Source: Streptomyces sp. f51
Lineage (GTDB): Bacteria; Actinomycetota; Actinomycetes; Streptomycetales; Streptomycetaceae
Length of the DNA: 64,000 nt
Direction of reading: 5' to 3'
NCBI RefSeq assembly: GCF_037940415.1
Contig: NZ_CP149798.1
Span: 2,724,501 to 2,788,500, forward strand
This document shows, piece by piece, positions 49,856 through 58,436 of this stretch. Both the position numbers and the translations under genes were made by a program. The notes under the pieces are model-generated. The model worked only from the letters and a program-made list of their open reading frames with translations. It made no database searches and was not told where the DNA came from. The first letter of the stretch is position 1; every line of letters starts with the position of its first letter.

Positions 49856-50449
49856 TCAGGCGCGTGCCAGGGCGGCCCGGCGCCGGTGGCGGGCCACGCG
49901 TTCCCGATTGCCGCACACCTCACTTGAGCACCAGCGTCGGCGTCGGCCGCGCGAGGTGTCGAGATAGACGATCGGGCAGTTGTCACCCTCACACTGTCTC
50001 AGACTCGCACGCGCTTGCGGGTCGGTGAGCAGGTCGAGGGCGTCCCGGGCCACCACGGCGAGGAGTTCACCGCAGTACGGCGGGGTGCGCAGCCCCGGCC
50101 GCAGCGAGCCGTCGTCGGCACGCACGGCCCACGGGACGGGCGGAGCCGCCAGGGCCGCGTGGTTGACGCGGGCGAGCGCGCCGTCGGCGGGCCGCCCGTC
50201 CAGTTCGCCGCGGACCAACTGGGAGACGTGTCCGCGCAGTTCCCGGAAGCCGAGCAGCCACGAGGCGTCCACGGCGGCCAGTGCGGTGCCCGCGGGCACC
50301 AGTCCCGAGGCCAGGACCCAGGCGCTCAACCGGGCGGCCGAGTCGAGGCGTTCCTCGGGATGGGTGGTCGCCGTCAGGTCCAGGCAGATCCGCCCGGAGT
50401 CGAACCGCAGCTCGTACGAGGCCGTGGCCGTGGCCGTGCCCGATGCCAT
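49856..50449 (-). CDS. CGNR zinc-finger protein (ABATE domain)
   Basis: A 197-residue putative transcription factor. The N-terminal ABATE domain starts ELRFDSGRICLDLTATTHPEERL; the C-terminal CGNR finger is visible as CEGDNCPIVYLDTSRGRRRRWCSSEVCGNRERVARHRRR (Cys-x4-Cys, then Cys-x4-Cys with the CGNR signature), which binds zinc and probably DNA. Ligand and targets unknown. It is alone on its strand and followed by the coupled sigma/anti-sigma genes after a 172-bp spacer. Confidence 0.85.
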   Translation of the reverse strand: MASGTATATASYELRFDSGRICLDLTATTHPEERLDSAARLSAWVLASGLVPAGTALAAVDASWLLGFRELRGHVSQLVRGELDGRPADGALARVNHAALAAPPVPWAVRADDGSLRPGLRTPPYCGELLAVVARDALDLLTDPQARASLRQCEGDNCPIVYLDTSRGRRRRWCSSEVCGNRERVARHRRRAALARA

Positions 50450-50666
50450 GCGCCTGTCACCGCCTTGGGGTCACCTGCCGTGGTACCCCCTACAGTGCAT
50501 CCCCGGACGCCCCGCCGGAAGACTCGGCACCGGTCCCGTACCGGATGCGTGCCGGATGCGCACCGGGCGTCCGGCGTTTCCGGCCGGACGCGCCGTGGAC
50601 TCCCGCGTATGCGGCCGCGCTCCTCGGCCATGTCCCCTTCTCCGGGGCGCCGGTTGACTGGGGGAC

Positions 50667-51221
50667 ATGACGGACAACAGCACGGAGCGAAGCGGCCCCG
50701 CCGCCGCGGTACTGGGTGCGGCGACGGTCGCCACGGGCCTGATCGCCGGGGTCTTCTACGTCTTCGCCTGCGCCGTGATGCCGGCGCTGGCGCGCAGCGA
50801 CGACCGGGTGTTCATCGAGGTCATGCAGAACATCGACGAGGTGATCCAGAACCCGGTGTTCCTCCTGGGCTTCCTCGGCGCGCTGGTCCTGACGGCGGTC
50901 GCCGCCTGGCAGTCGCGCGGCGCGCCGGACCGGTGGTGGGTGCTGGCCGCGTTCATCGCGTACACGTTCGCGTTCGCGGTCACCGTGACCGTCAACGTCC
51001 CGCTCAACGACGCCCTCGCGGACGCGGGTCCGCCCGCCCGGATCACCGACCCGGCCGCGGTGCGCGACCGGTTCGAGGACACCTGGGTGGCCTGGAACGT
51101 CGTACGGGCCGTGTCGTCGACGCTCGCCCTGGCCTGTCTCGCCGCCGCCCCGCTGCGGCACAGGCGGCCTCAGGCGTCGGCGTACTTGGCGTCCGCGGCC
51201 GGGTCGAGCGCCAGCCGGTAG
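50667..51221 (+). CDS. DUF1772 (anthrone oxygenase-like) membrane protein
   Basis: A 184-residue integral membrane protein of the DUF1772 family, with four hydrophobic segments (AAVLGAATVATGLIAGVFYVFA, FLLGFLGALVLTAVAAW, VLAAFIAYTFAFAVTV, VRAVSSTLALACLAA) and the conserved NVPLNDALA turn. Some relatives act as anthrone oxygenases in polyketide pathways; no pathway genes are near, so no function is assigned. Its 3' end overlaps the 3' end of the convergent nnaR-like gene by 52 bp. Confidence 0.82.
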   Translation: MTDNSTERSGPAAAVLGAATVATGLIAGVFYVFACAVMPALARSDDRVFIEVMQNIDEVIQNPVFLLGFLGALVLTAVAAWQSRGAPDRWWVLAAFIAYTFAFAVTVTVNVPLNDALADAGPPARITDPAAVRDRFEDTWVAWNVVRAVSSTLALACLAAAPLRHRRPQASAYLASAAGSSASR

Positions 51222-52321
51222 CCGCGCTTGACGACGGTGTGGATCAGCTTGGGCGCGCCGAGTGCCGTGCGCAGCCGGGCCATCGCGGTCTCCACGGCGT
51301 GTTCGTCACGGCCGGACCCCGGCAGCGCGCGCAGCAGTTCGGCGCGGGCCACGACCCAGCCGGGCCGCCGCGCGAGGGCGCGCAGCAGCGACATCCCGGC
51401 GGGCGGCACGGGCCGCAGCGCCCCGTCCACCACGACCGCGTGGCCCCGGATCTCCACCTGGTGCCCGGCGATGGGCAACGTCCGCGCCCGGCCGGGCAGT
51501 TCCTGGCAGAGCAGCTGTACGAGGGGGCCGAGCCGGAAGCGTTCGGGCTGGACGGTGTCGAGGCCGGCGGCCTGGAGCGGCAGCGCGGTGACCGGGCCGA
51601 CGCAGGCGGGCAGGACGTCGTGGCGCAGCGCGGCGAGGAACTCCGCGCGCAGGCCCCGCTCCTCGGCCCGGGACAGCAGGGAGGCCGCCGCGGGCGCGCT
51701 GGTGAAGGTCAGCGCGTCCACGCCACGGGTGAGGACCGCGTCGAGCAGGCGGTCGACGGGGGCGATGTCCTCGGGAGGCATCCACCGGTACACGGGCACG
51801 AGGACGACCTCGGCGCCGGCGGCGCGCAGCGACTCGACGAACCCGGGCAGCGGTTCACCGTGCAGCTGTACGGCGATACGGCGGCCGTCCACGCCCTCGT
51901 CGAGCAGCCGGTCGAGCACCTCGGCCATCGACTCGGAGGACGGCGACCACTGCTCGGTCAGCCCCTGGGCGCGGACCGCGCCCTTGACCTTGGGTCCGCG
52001 GGCGAGCAGTTCCACGCTCCGCAGCCGTGCCAGCAGTTCCTCGCCCAGGCCCCAGCCGTCGGCGGCCTCGACCCAGCCGCGGAATCCGATGGCGGTGGTG
52101 GCCACCACCACGTCCGGCGCGTTGTCGACCAACTCCTTGGTCGCGGTGAGCAGTTCGCCGTCGTCGGCGAGGGGCACGATCCGCAGGGCCGGCGCGTGCA
52201 CGACGGTGGCCCCGCGCCGCTGGAGCAGCACGCCCAGTTCGTCGGCCCGGCGCGCGGCCGTCACCCCCACGGTGAACCCGGAGAGAGGCCCGTGTCCGGG
52301 TCGCTGCTGTTCGTCGTCCAT
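51170..52321 (-). CDS. nnaR: Uroporphyrinogen-III synthase-like domain fused to a winged helix (NnaR-like nitrate regulator)
   Basis: A 383-residue protein with a HemD fold at residues about 15-270 (GFTVGVTAARRADELGVLLQRRG, TTAIGFRGWVEAADGWGL, ALTFTSAPAAASLLSRAEERG) and an OmpR/PhoB-type winged helix at about 285-375 (LRPVPPAGMSLLRALARRPG, HAVETAMARLRTALG, KLIHTVVKRGYRLAL). The fusion matches NnaR of mycobacteria, an activator of nitrate and nitrite assimilation genes. It lies 122 bp downstream of narK on the same strand, in keeping with that role. Whether it keeps HemD activity is unknown. Confidence 0.82.
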   Translation of the reverse strand: MDDEQQRPGHGPLSGFTVGVTAARRADELGVLLQRRGATVVHAPALRIVPLADDGELLTATKELVDNAPDVVVATTAIGFRGWVEAADGWGLGEELLARLRSVELLARGPKVKGAVRAQGLTEQWSPSSESMAEVLDRLLDEGVDGRRIAVQLHGEPLPGFVESLRAAGAEVVLVPVYRWMPPEDIAPVDRLLDAVLTRGVDALTFTSAPAAASLLSRAEERGLRAEFLAALRHDVLPACVGPVTALPLQAAGLDTVQPERFRLGPLVQLLCQELPGRARTLPIAGHQVEIRGHAVVVDGALRPVPPAGMSLLRALARRPGWVVARAELLRALPGSGRDEHAVETAMARLRTALGAPKLIHTVVKRGYRLALDPAADAKYADA

Positions 52322-52443
52322 GGGTTCTCGTCTCGCGCTCGTCGAGTCGTCGTACGGGTCTGTGCTGTCGTACGTCGTGGCCGGTCCGAGCCTGTCAACG
52401 GACCGTGACAGGCTCGGATCAAGGCGATGTCGGGCGTGTTACG

Positions 52444-53826
52444 TCATACCTCGGCGTAGCTGAGCTGGGCCTTCGTCTCGGCGGCGGTGGTGTCCGCCGG
52501 GGTCGAGGCGGCCGGGCGGCGAAGGTATACGGCCCAGGTGACCGTGAAGGCGACGGCGTAGAAGGCGAGGAAGGTGACGAAGGCGCCGGTGCCGGATCCG
52601 GAGTCGAGGAACGACTGGCGGAAGGCGAGGTTGATGCCGACGCCGCCGAGCGCGCCCACCGCGCCGATGAGCCCCATGGCGGCCCCGGAGAGCCGCCGTC
52701 CGTGGCGAACGGCCTCCTCCCCTTCGAGGCCCGCTTCCGCGGCCTTCTTCTGGAAGATGCCGGGGATCATCTTGTACGTCGACCCGTTGCCGAGTCCGCT
52801 GAGCACGAAGAGGACCACGAAGACGGAGACGAACAGGGGCAGTGACTTCTCCCTGCCGGCGAACACCAGGACCCCGGTCGCGGCGGCCATGGCGACGAAG
52901 TTCCACAGGGTGATCCTGGCGCCGCCGTAGCGGTCGGCGAGCCATCCTCCGACGGGCCGGATCAGCGAACCGAGCAGGGGGCCGACGAAGGTGAGGTAGG
53001 CGGCCTGGAGCGGGGTGCGCCCGAACTCGACCTGGAGCACCTGCCCGAAGGCGAAGGCGTAGCCGATGAACGACCCGAACGTCCCGACGTACAGGAACGC
53101 CATGATCCAGGTGTGCGGGTCCTTCGCGGCGTCCACGGCGGCACCGGTGTCGTTCTTCACGGTGGCGAGGTTGTCCATGAACAGGGCGGCGAGGACGGCG
53201 GCCACGACGACGAGCGGGATGTAGATCCCGAGGAGCACCCGGGGCCCGCCGCTCGCGCCGATGACGGCGAGCGCCACGAGCTGGATGACGGGGACGCCGA
53301 TGTTGCCGCCGCCCGCGTTGAGTCCGAGCGCCCAGCCCTTCTTGCGCAGCGGGAAGAAGGCGTTGATGTTGGTCATGCTGGAGGCGAAGTTGCCGCCGCC
53401 GATGCCGGCCAGCAGGCCGACCACGAGGAACGTGCCGAACGAGGTGCCGGGCTTCATCACCACGAACGCGGCGACGGTCGGCACGAGCAGCAGGCTCGCG
53501 GACACGATGGTCCAGTTCCGGCCGCCGAAGAGCGCGACGGCGAAGGTGTAGGGCACCCGCACCACCGCGCCGACCAGCGTCACCATCGAGGTGAGCAGGA
53601 ACTTGTCGGCCGGGGTGAGTCCGTACTCCGGGCCCATGAACAGGACCAGCACCGACCACATGGTCCACACGGAGAACCCGATGTGCTCGGACAGCACGGA
53701 GAAGAGCAGATTGCGCCGGGCGGTCCGCTCCCCCCGCTCGGCCCAGAAGACCTCGTCCTCCGGATCCCATTCCTCGATCCAGCGGCCGCCCCGCGCGGGG
53801 GCCGTACTCGTGGCTGGGGCAGTCAT
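52444..53826 (-). CDS. narK: Nitrate/nitrite transporter
   Basis: A 460-residue MFS protein of the NarK/NarU/NasA group. The nitrate-porter motifs are RVPYTFAVALFGGRNWTIVSA near the third span and GGGNFASSMTNINAFFPLRKKGWALGLNAGGGNIGVP, the NNP signature, repeated in part near GAVGALGGVGINLAFRQS. About 12 spans. A hydrophilic lead of about 40 residues (GRWIEEWDPEDEVFWAERG) precedes them. GGAGGCGTGAG precedes ATG 53824-53826. It probably shares a transcript with the NnaR-like gene. A GlnR-like half-box lies upstream. Confidence 0.9.
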   Translation of the reverse strand: MTAPATSTAPARGGRWIEEWDPEDEVFWAERGERTARRNLLFSVLSEHIGFSVWTMWSVLVLFMGPEYGLTPADKFLLTSMVTLVGAVVRVPYTFAVALFGGRNWTIVSASLLLVPTVAAFVVMKPGTSFGTFLVVGLLAGIGGGNFASSMTNINAFFPLRKKGWALGLNAGGGNIGVPVIQLVALAVIGASGGPRVLLGIYIPLVVVAAVLAALFMDNLATVKNDTGAAVDAAKDPHTWIMAFLYVGTFGSFIGYAFAFGQVLQVEFGRTPLQAAYLTFVGPLLGSLIRPVGGWLADRYGGARITLWNFVAMAAATGVLVFAGREKSLPLFVSVFVVLFVLSGLGNGSTYKMIPGIFQKKAAEAGLEGEEAVRHGRRLSGAAMGLIGAVGALGGVGINLAFRQSFLDSGSGTGAFVTFLAFYAVAFTVTWAVYLRRPAASTPADTTAAETKAQLSYAEV

Positions 53827-53889
53827 CTCACGCCTCCATTGGTTCTCCGGGCTTGCCGACCTGCTGTTTCCCGAAGGTAGGGAGGGCGC

Positions 53890-53915
53890 GTTTCCGCGCT
53901 GTGGCTGTGAGTGAC
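53890..53915 (-). promoter_or_regulatory. Possible GlnR box upstream of narK
   Basis: On the minus strand GCCAC-N6-GAAAC (53890-53905) fits the GlnR a-b half-site pattern gTnAC-N6-GaAAC with one mismatch, and GTCAC lies just 5' (53911-53915). It is 64-90 bp before the narK ATG. GlnR activates nitrate genes in Streptomyces, so the context fits, but a second full half-site is weak. Confidence 0.4.
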
Positions 53916-54026
53916 CTGAAGGGAACGTTGCTCTCACCCGGTGCCGGGCCCGGCGGTGAGGACGGGTCCGGAACCGGGTGAGGGTCGTGCGGCGGGCCGT
54001 GCCGTGCGGCGGGCCCGCCCGGGTGG

Positions 54027-54422
54027 TCAGACGGCCGCGTTGTGGTACGAGGTGATGGCCCAGGGCCCGTCGGCGCCGTCGCGGACGAGCACCCAGGTCG
54101 CCCGGTGCTGCCGGTCGGCGGGGACCTCGCTCTCCCCGTCCAGGAGGATCCCGGCCTCGCTGACGACGACGGCCGTGCCGGGGCGCGGGAAGCGGATCCG
54201 CCGGGGGTCGTCCAGCGGCCGGGATCCCTTCAGCGGTCCGGCGAACGCGGCCGCGATGTAGGCGCGGATCTCCTCGCGCCCGTCGTTGAAGACGCCCGGC
54301 ATCACGACGGTCGCGTCCTCGGTGTAGAGCTCGGCGAAGGCGTCGGCGTCGTAGTCGGCCCAGGCGGAGTAGAGACGGTCGAGGACGGTCCGGACGTCCT
54401 GGCTGTCGTCGGTGCTGGTCAT
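54027..54422 (-). CDS. SnoaL-like (SgcJ/EcaC family) protein
   Basis: A 131-residue alpha+beta-barrel protein of the NTF2-like superfamily: VRTVLDRLYSAWADYDADAFAELYTEDATVVMPGVFNDGREEIRAYIAAAF, then TWVLVRDGADGPWAITSYHNAAV. SgcJ/EcaC-type proteins are small oxidoreductase-associated or ketosteroid-isomerase-like enzymes of unclear role. AGAGGAACC precedes ATG 54420-54422. It is divergent from an ECF sigma factor whose C-terminal domain has the same fold, suggesting a ligand shared by the two. Confidence 0.82.
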   Translation of the reverse strand: MTSTDDSQDVRTVLDRLYSAWADYDADAFAELYTEDATVVMPGVFNDGREEIRAYIAAAFAGPLKGSRPLDDPRRIRFPRPGTAVVVSEAGILLDGESEVPADRQHRATWVLVRDGADGPWAITSYHNAAV

Positions 54423-54563
54423 GATGGTTCCTCTCGCTCGATCGGGTTCGGCGCCGATATGTACTTCCGGGCCGTCGCGGACTCATCGGTGCCGGGGCGA
54501 TGACTTCGGGCGGGTCCGGAGGTAGGTACCGGTGAGTGACGGGACGCGGCCGAGGAGCGGACG

Positions 54564-55676
54564 ATGCAGGCACGTGACGGGGACGGCTTCGACGGGGACG
54601 GCTTCGACGGCGGCCACGAGGGCGCCGGGGCAATCGACGACGGCGCCGGGGCGCGCGAGAGCGACTCCGGGCCGCGCGAAGGCGACTCCGGGCGGCGCGA
54701 GGGCTTCGAGGAGCGGACGGCTCCCTACCGTCGCGAGCTGCTGGCCCACTGCTACCGGATGGTCGGGTCGGTCCACGAGGCCGAGGACCTGGTGCAGGAG
54801 ACGATGCTGCGGGCCTGGCTCGCCTACGACCGCTACGATCCCGGCCGCGCGTCCCTGCGCACCTGGCTGTACCGCATCGCCACCAACCGCTGTCTGACCG
54901 CGCTGCGCGGCCGCACCCGCAGACCTCTGCCGTCGGGCCTGGTGGGCGCGCTGGAGGACCCGGGGGCGCCGATGACCCTGGGGGCGGAGGTGCCGTGGCT
55001 GGAACCGTTCCCGGACCAGGGTGCGACCGGGCGCGCCTTCGGCGCAGTGGCCGGCGATCCCGCGGGCGTGGTCGCCGCCCGGGGCAGCCTGCGTCTCGCC
55101 CTGGTCGCCGCGATGCAGCTGCTGCCCCCGCGGCAGCGGGCGGTCCTCATCCTGCGGGACGTCCTGGCCTGGCCGGCGACCGAGGTCGCCGAGGCCCTCG
55201 AAACGTCGACGGCCTCCGTGAACAGCGCGCTCCAACGGGCCCGCGCGCGACTCGGAGAGGCCGGTCTGTCGGAGGACGAGGTGACGGAACCGCCGGACCA
55301 CGAGCAGCGCGCGGTGATCGACCGCTATCTGCGCGCCTTCGAGGCCGCCGACCTCGACGCCCTGCGCACGCTGCTCACCCGTGACGTCGTGCTGGAGATG
55401 CCCCCGGTCCTCAACTGGTACGTCGGCCCCGACGCCTACGTCGCCTTCATCGCCCGCGTCTTCGCGATGCGCGGCACGGACTGGCGGCTGCGCCCCACCT
55501 CGGCGAACGGCCAGCCCGCGCTGGCGGCGTACGTCCGCGTCCCGGGCGACGACGCGCACCGCCTGCACACCCTCCAGGTCTTCACGGCGGACCAGGGCGC
55601 GGTGAGCCACACCGTGGTCTTCCAACTCCCGACTGTCTTCGCCGCGTTCGCCCTGCCGGAGATCTGGGAGGACTAG
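54564..55676 (+). CDS. ECF sigma factor with C-terminal SnoaL-like domain
   Basis: A 370-residue sigma factor. After a low-complexity lead of about 48 residues with two GDGFDG and two (R)E(G/S)DSG(P/R)RE repeats, region 2 runs about 50-120 (YRRELLAHCYRMVGSVHEAEDLVQETMLRAWLAY), region 4 about 165-225 (AMQLLPPRQRAVLILRDVLAWPATEVAEALETSTASVNSALQRARARL), and an NTF2/SnoaL-like domain about 240-365 (VIDRYLRAFEAADLDALRTL). This layout is that of SigG/SigJ-type ECFs, whose C-terminal domain replaces an anti-sigma factor as sensor. GAGGAGCGG precedes the ATG. No anti-sigma gene is adjacent. Confidence 0.85.
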   Translation: MQARDGDGFDGDGFDGGHEGAGAIDDGAGARESDSGPREGDSGRREGFEERTAPYRRELLAHCYRMVGSVHEAEDLVQETMLRAWLAYDRYDPGRASLRTWLYRIATNRCLTALRGRTRRPLPSGLVGALEDPGAPMTLGAEVPWLEPFPDQGATGRAFGAVAGDPAGVVAARGSLRLALVAAMQLLPPRQRAVLILRDVLAWPATEVAEALETSTASVNSALQRARARLGEAGLSEDEVTEPPDHEQRAVIDRYLRAFEAADLDALRTLLTRDVVLEMPPVLNWYVGPDAYVAFIARVFAMRGTDWRLRPTSANGQPALAAYVRVPGDDAHRLHTLQVFTADQGAVSHTVVFQLPTVFAAFALPEIWED

Positions 55677-55691
55677 CCGGCCGGACGGGAT

Positions 55692-56507
55692 CTACCGGGG
55701 CGGCTGCGGGGGTACGGGGCCGGGCTGGGCCGGGTACGGGGCGTAGGGGCCGTACGGACCTTGGGGAGCGGGGCCGGCGTACGGGGCCTGTCCGGTGTAC
55801 GGGGGCTGTCCGGTGTACGGGGACTGTTCGGCGTACGGGGGCGGTCCGGCGTACGGGGCAGGGGGACCGTACGGGGTGTAGGGGCCGTACGGACCGGTGG
55901 GCTGTGCCCCGTATCCCGCCGTCGGCGGCAGATAACGGACCCGTCCGCCCTCCTCCGTCACCGGCGCGAACCCGGCGGCACGCAGCAGCGCCGCGAACTT
56001 GGCGTTCCGCTTGCGCGTGACGACGAGACCCACGCCGAGGACGGCCATCAGCACGGCCCACAGGCTTCCGGCCACCGCGAAGGCGACGGAGCTCCCGCCC
56101 GCCCGCACCGCGAGGGCGGCACACCCCACGGTGAGGCCGAGCGCCGCGTACGTCATCCGCTTCTCGGCGTTCTTGCCGGTGAGGTCGAAGTTGATGCGGG
56201 CCTTGAGGAGTTCGAGGGCGTCGGGGACGACGGGCGGCAACGACACCCCGTCCCCCGCCTTCGGATACTGCGCCCAGTTCTGCGCGGCACGCGCCTGGGC
56301 CTGCGGGCCGGGGTCGGGCACGATGAGCATGGTGAGCGCGTTGTTGCGGCCCGCGCCCTGGCGAACATCCGCGTACTCGTAGCCGAACTGCTGCGCGATG
56401 AAGGCGAGTCGGGCCAGTTTCCGCACGGAGGCCATCGGGCTCGTGAGCTCCACCGCCTGCCCCTGGGCCATCAGCCGGAACATCTTCCGGATCTGCCGCT
56501 TGCTCAC
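55692..56507 (-). CDS. Membrane protein with Tyr/Pro/Gly-rich repeat tail
   Basis: A 271-residue protein. The N-terminal part (KRQIRKMFRLMAQGQAVELT, then ARLAFIAQQFGYEYADVRQG) is soluble, two hydrophobic segments follow at about 125-160, and from about residue 200 the tail repeats PPYTGQ/APYAGP/GPYGPY units. No family recognised. GTG 56505-56507 is preferred because GGGGGAAGC lies just upstream; the frame opens at 56540. The 5' end lies 63 bp downstream of the secreted protein gene on the same strand. Confidence 0.65.
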   Translation of the reverse strand: MSKRQIRKMFRLMAQGQAVELTSPMASVRKLARLAFIAQQFGYEYADVRQGAGRNNALTMLIVPDPGPQAQARAAQNWAQYPKAGDGVSLPPVVPDALELLKARINFDLTGKNAEKRMTYAALGLTVGCAALAVRAGGSSVAFAVAGSLWAVLMAVLGVGLVVTRKRNAKFAALLRAAGFAPVTEEGGRVRYLPPTAGYGAQPTGPYGPYTPYGPPAPYAGPPPYAEQSPYTGQPPYTGQAPYAGPAPQGPYGPYAPYPAQPGPVPPQPPR

Positions 56508-56570
56508 GCTTCCCCCAACTCCCCCGTCGCATGCGGGCATTCACGCCGGCGGTGGTCCCGCCGGCCGGCC

Positions 56571-57605
56571 TCAGCGGTTGATGGACTGGATCTCCTGCAC
56601 CACGACGTCCTGGTCGGCTCCGAAGGTTCCGTCCGGGAGGTTCCGCGCGTTCGGCACACCGGTGCCCGTCCAGTGGATCTTCCAGGTGATGGTGGCCCGC
56701 AGCTTGTACGAGCCGTCGCCCGAGGAACGCAGGTACTTCACCCCGCAGGGCGGCGTGTCCCCGGCCCTGCCCTTGGCGTACGCCTCGCCGATGTGGTCGG
56801 CGTCGATCTCGCAGACGCCCGAGGCGGGATAGGTCTGCGCGTCCGCCGTGCCGGGGTCGATCTTCAGCGAGACCGGCTCCGCGGTGGTCGTCGCGCTGAT
56901 GTTCAGCAGGCGAACGGAGGCGGTCACCGAGACCGGCTTGAACTCGGCCGTGTCCAGCCACGCCCACGTCGGCAGGTTCACCTTCGTCGTACCCGCGGGA
57001 GCCAGGTCCACCTTGGTCGACGGGACGCGTATCTCCCCGTAGGCGAGCTGCGCCAGCGTCTCCGGGGTGACCGCCCGCGGGATGTTCGCCGGCGGGGCCG
57101 CGCCCTTGTCGACCCAGAAGATGGACTCCGTGCAGTCCAGCGCGTGCGGGTCGCCCTCACGGCCTTCGGTGACGTACGAGTCCCACCAGTAGCCCTTGCC
57201 GGTCTTGTCCTTGTTGAAGTCCTTGGCCAAGCCGCCGTTGACGTACTTGTCCCGTTGTTCCTGGTCCCACTGGGGGCCGGTGGACTCGGCGCTCCAGATC
57301 GGCTCCAGGTACTTCTGGAGCTGGTCGGGGGTGTACTTCGGGGCGTAGTAGCAGGCGGGCGGGGTCCAGTTCCCGGAGGAGGCGGCCACCGGCCCGGAGG
57401 ATCCACCGGCCCCGTTCTTGGACCGATCGAAGACTACGACGCCGGCGGTGGCCGAGAGGGTGCCGTTTCCGTCCGAGTTGCCGTGCGCCTGCGTCTGTCC
57501 GACGTTGCCGTCACCCCCGCGTCCGCCCGCGTAGGCGACTCCGGGAGTCAAGGCCACCGCGGCCATCAGCGTCGCGGCCGCCGCCGCCTTGGACACGTGC
57601 TTCAC
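56571..57605 (-). CDS. Secreted protein of unknown family
   Basis: A 344-residue protein with a signal peptide (AAAAATLMAAVALTPGVAYA, cleaved near residue 24) and no lipobox or later membrane span. The mature part has a Gly/Asn-rich start, then CYYAPKYTPDQLQKYLEPIW, YWWDSYVTEGREGDPHALDC and a beta-rich C-half ending FGADQDVVVQEIQSINR. Several Cys suggest disulfides. No function assigned. GTG 57603-57605 overlaps the TGA of the upstream lipoprotein gene (GTGA) and has AAGG 10 nt upstream; ATG 57612-57614 is a near alternative. Confidence 0.65.
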   Translation of the reverse strand: MKHVSKAAAAATLMAAVALTPGVAYAGGRGGDGNVGQTQAHGNSDGNGTLSATAGVVVFDRSKNGAGGSSGPVAASSGNWTPPACYYAPKYTPDQLQKYLEPIWSAESTGPQWDQEQRDKYVNGGLAKDFNKDKTGKGYWWDSYVTEGREGDPHALDCTESIFWVDKGAAPPANIPRAVTPETLAQLAYGEIRVPSTKVDLAPAGTTKVNLPTWAWLDTAEFKPVSVTASVRLLNISATTTAEPVSLKIDPGTADAQTYPASGVCEIDADHIGEAYAKGRAGDTPPCGVKYLRSSGDGSYKLRATITWKIHWTGTGVPNARNLPDGTFGADQDVVVQEIQSINR

Positions 57606-58258
57606 GGCTGGCATGCCTTGGCCCCCCGGTCCGAGATGATGTCCGTCGTCTGCCACACTCCCTGGCCGTTCCGGGCCAGCTTGGCGTTGTAGAGCACGTA
57701 GCTGTCCGCGGTCGTGGGCGTGTTCTTGGTCTTCTTGGTCTTCCGGTTCTTGAGGAACGACTTGCTCTCGTCCGAGCAGTAGACGACGGTCGCCGACGTA
57801 CTGCCGGACAAGGTCACACGCCGGTTGAAGTACCGGGTGGTACCAACCCAGGTGTCACCCTTGTCGAGGTAGCCCTGGACATAGGTGATCGCGGCGTTGA
57901 GCGCCTTGCCGGAGTTGTAGAAGCCGAGCGGCTTGGTGTTGACGCTGCCCTGGAAGATCGCGTCGTCCATGGAGTTCACGCTGAGGGCGCTGTCCGCGAG
58001 GACGGCGTCCTTCACCGAGTCACCGGTCTTCTGATCCTCGAAGATGTTCTTGACGCCTGCGGGGAAGGTGATCTCGGGGCGCCCCGTCTGCTGCGTCGGG
58101 CTCGGGCTGGCGGAGGCAGAGGCCGTGCTGCCGCCGTCCGCGCCGGCGATCTTGTCGTTGGCCTTCGGCTTGTCGGCACCCCCTCCGCACGCGGTCAAGA
58201 GCAACGCGGCCGACGCTCCGACAGCGGCTGTGACAAACAGACGGGAACGGCGGCTCAC
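57602..58258 (-). CDS. Lipoprotein of unknown function
   Basis: A 218-residue precursor with signal peptide and lipobox LLTAC (Cys at residue 24), then a Ser/Ala/Gly-rich linker and a domain containing FPAGVKNIFEDQKTGDSVKDAVLADSALSVNSMDDAI and YVLYNAKLARNGQGVWQTTD, NTF2-like in appearance. CAGGAG lies 7 nt before GTG 58258. Co-translated with the secreted protein gene through a GTGA overlap, so the two likely act together at the cell surface. Confidence 0.7.
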   Translation of the reverse strand: MSRRSRLFVTAAVGASAALLLTACGGGADKPKANDKIAGADGGSTASASASPSPTQQTGRPEITFPAGVKNIFEDQKTGDSVKDAVLADSALSVNSMDDAIFQGSVNTKPLGFYNSGKALNAAITYVQGYLDKGDTWVGTTRYFNRRVTLSGSTSATVVYCSDESKSFLKNRKTKKTKNTPTTADSYVLYNAKLARNGQGVWQTTDIISDRGAKACQP

Positions 58259-58436
58259 GGCAGACTCCTGTGCGGCGTGGGGTGCGGAAGGGCACCAACA
58301 CGCTAGCGGGGGCCTGTGCGACGACACCAGCGCGAATGGTGCCAAGCGAGTAACAGTGACGGACCATAGAGGGCCAAAGCGCCTCCAACTGGCCTCCAGA
58401 TGCACTCGATTGGCCGACGTCGGCCCGCGATCCGGT

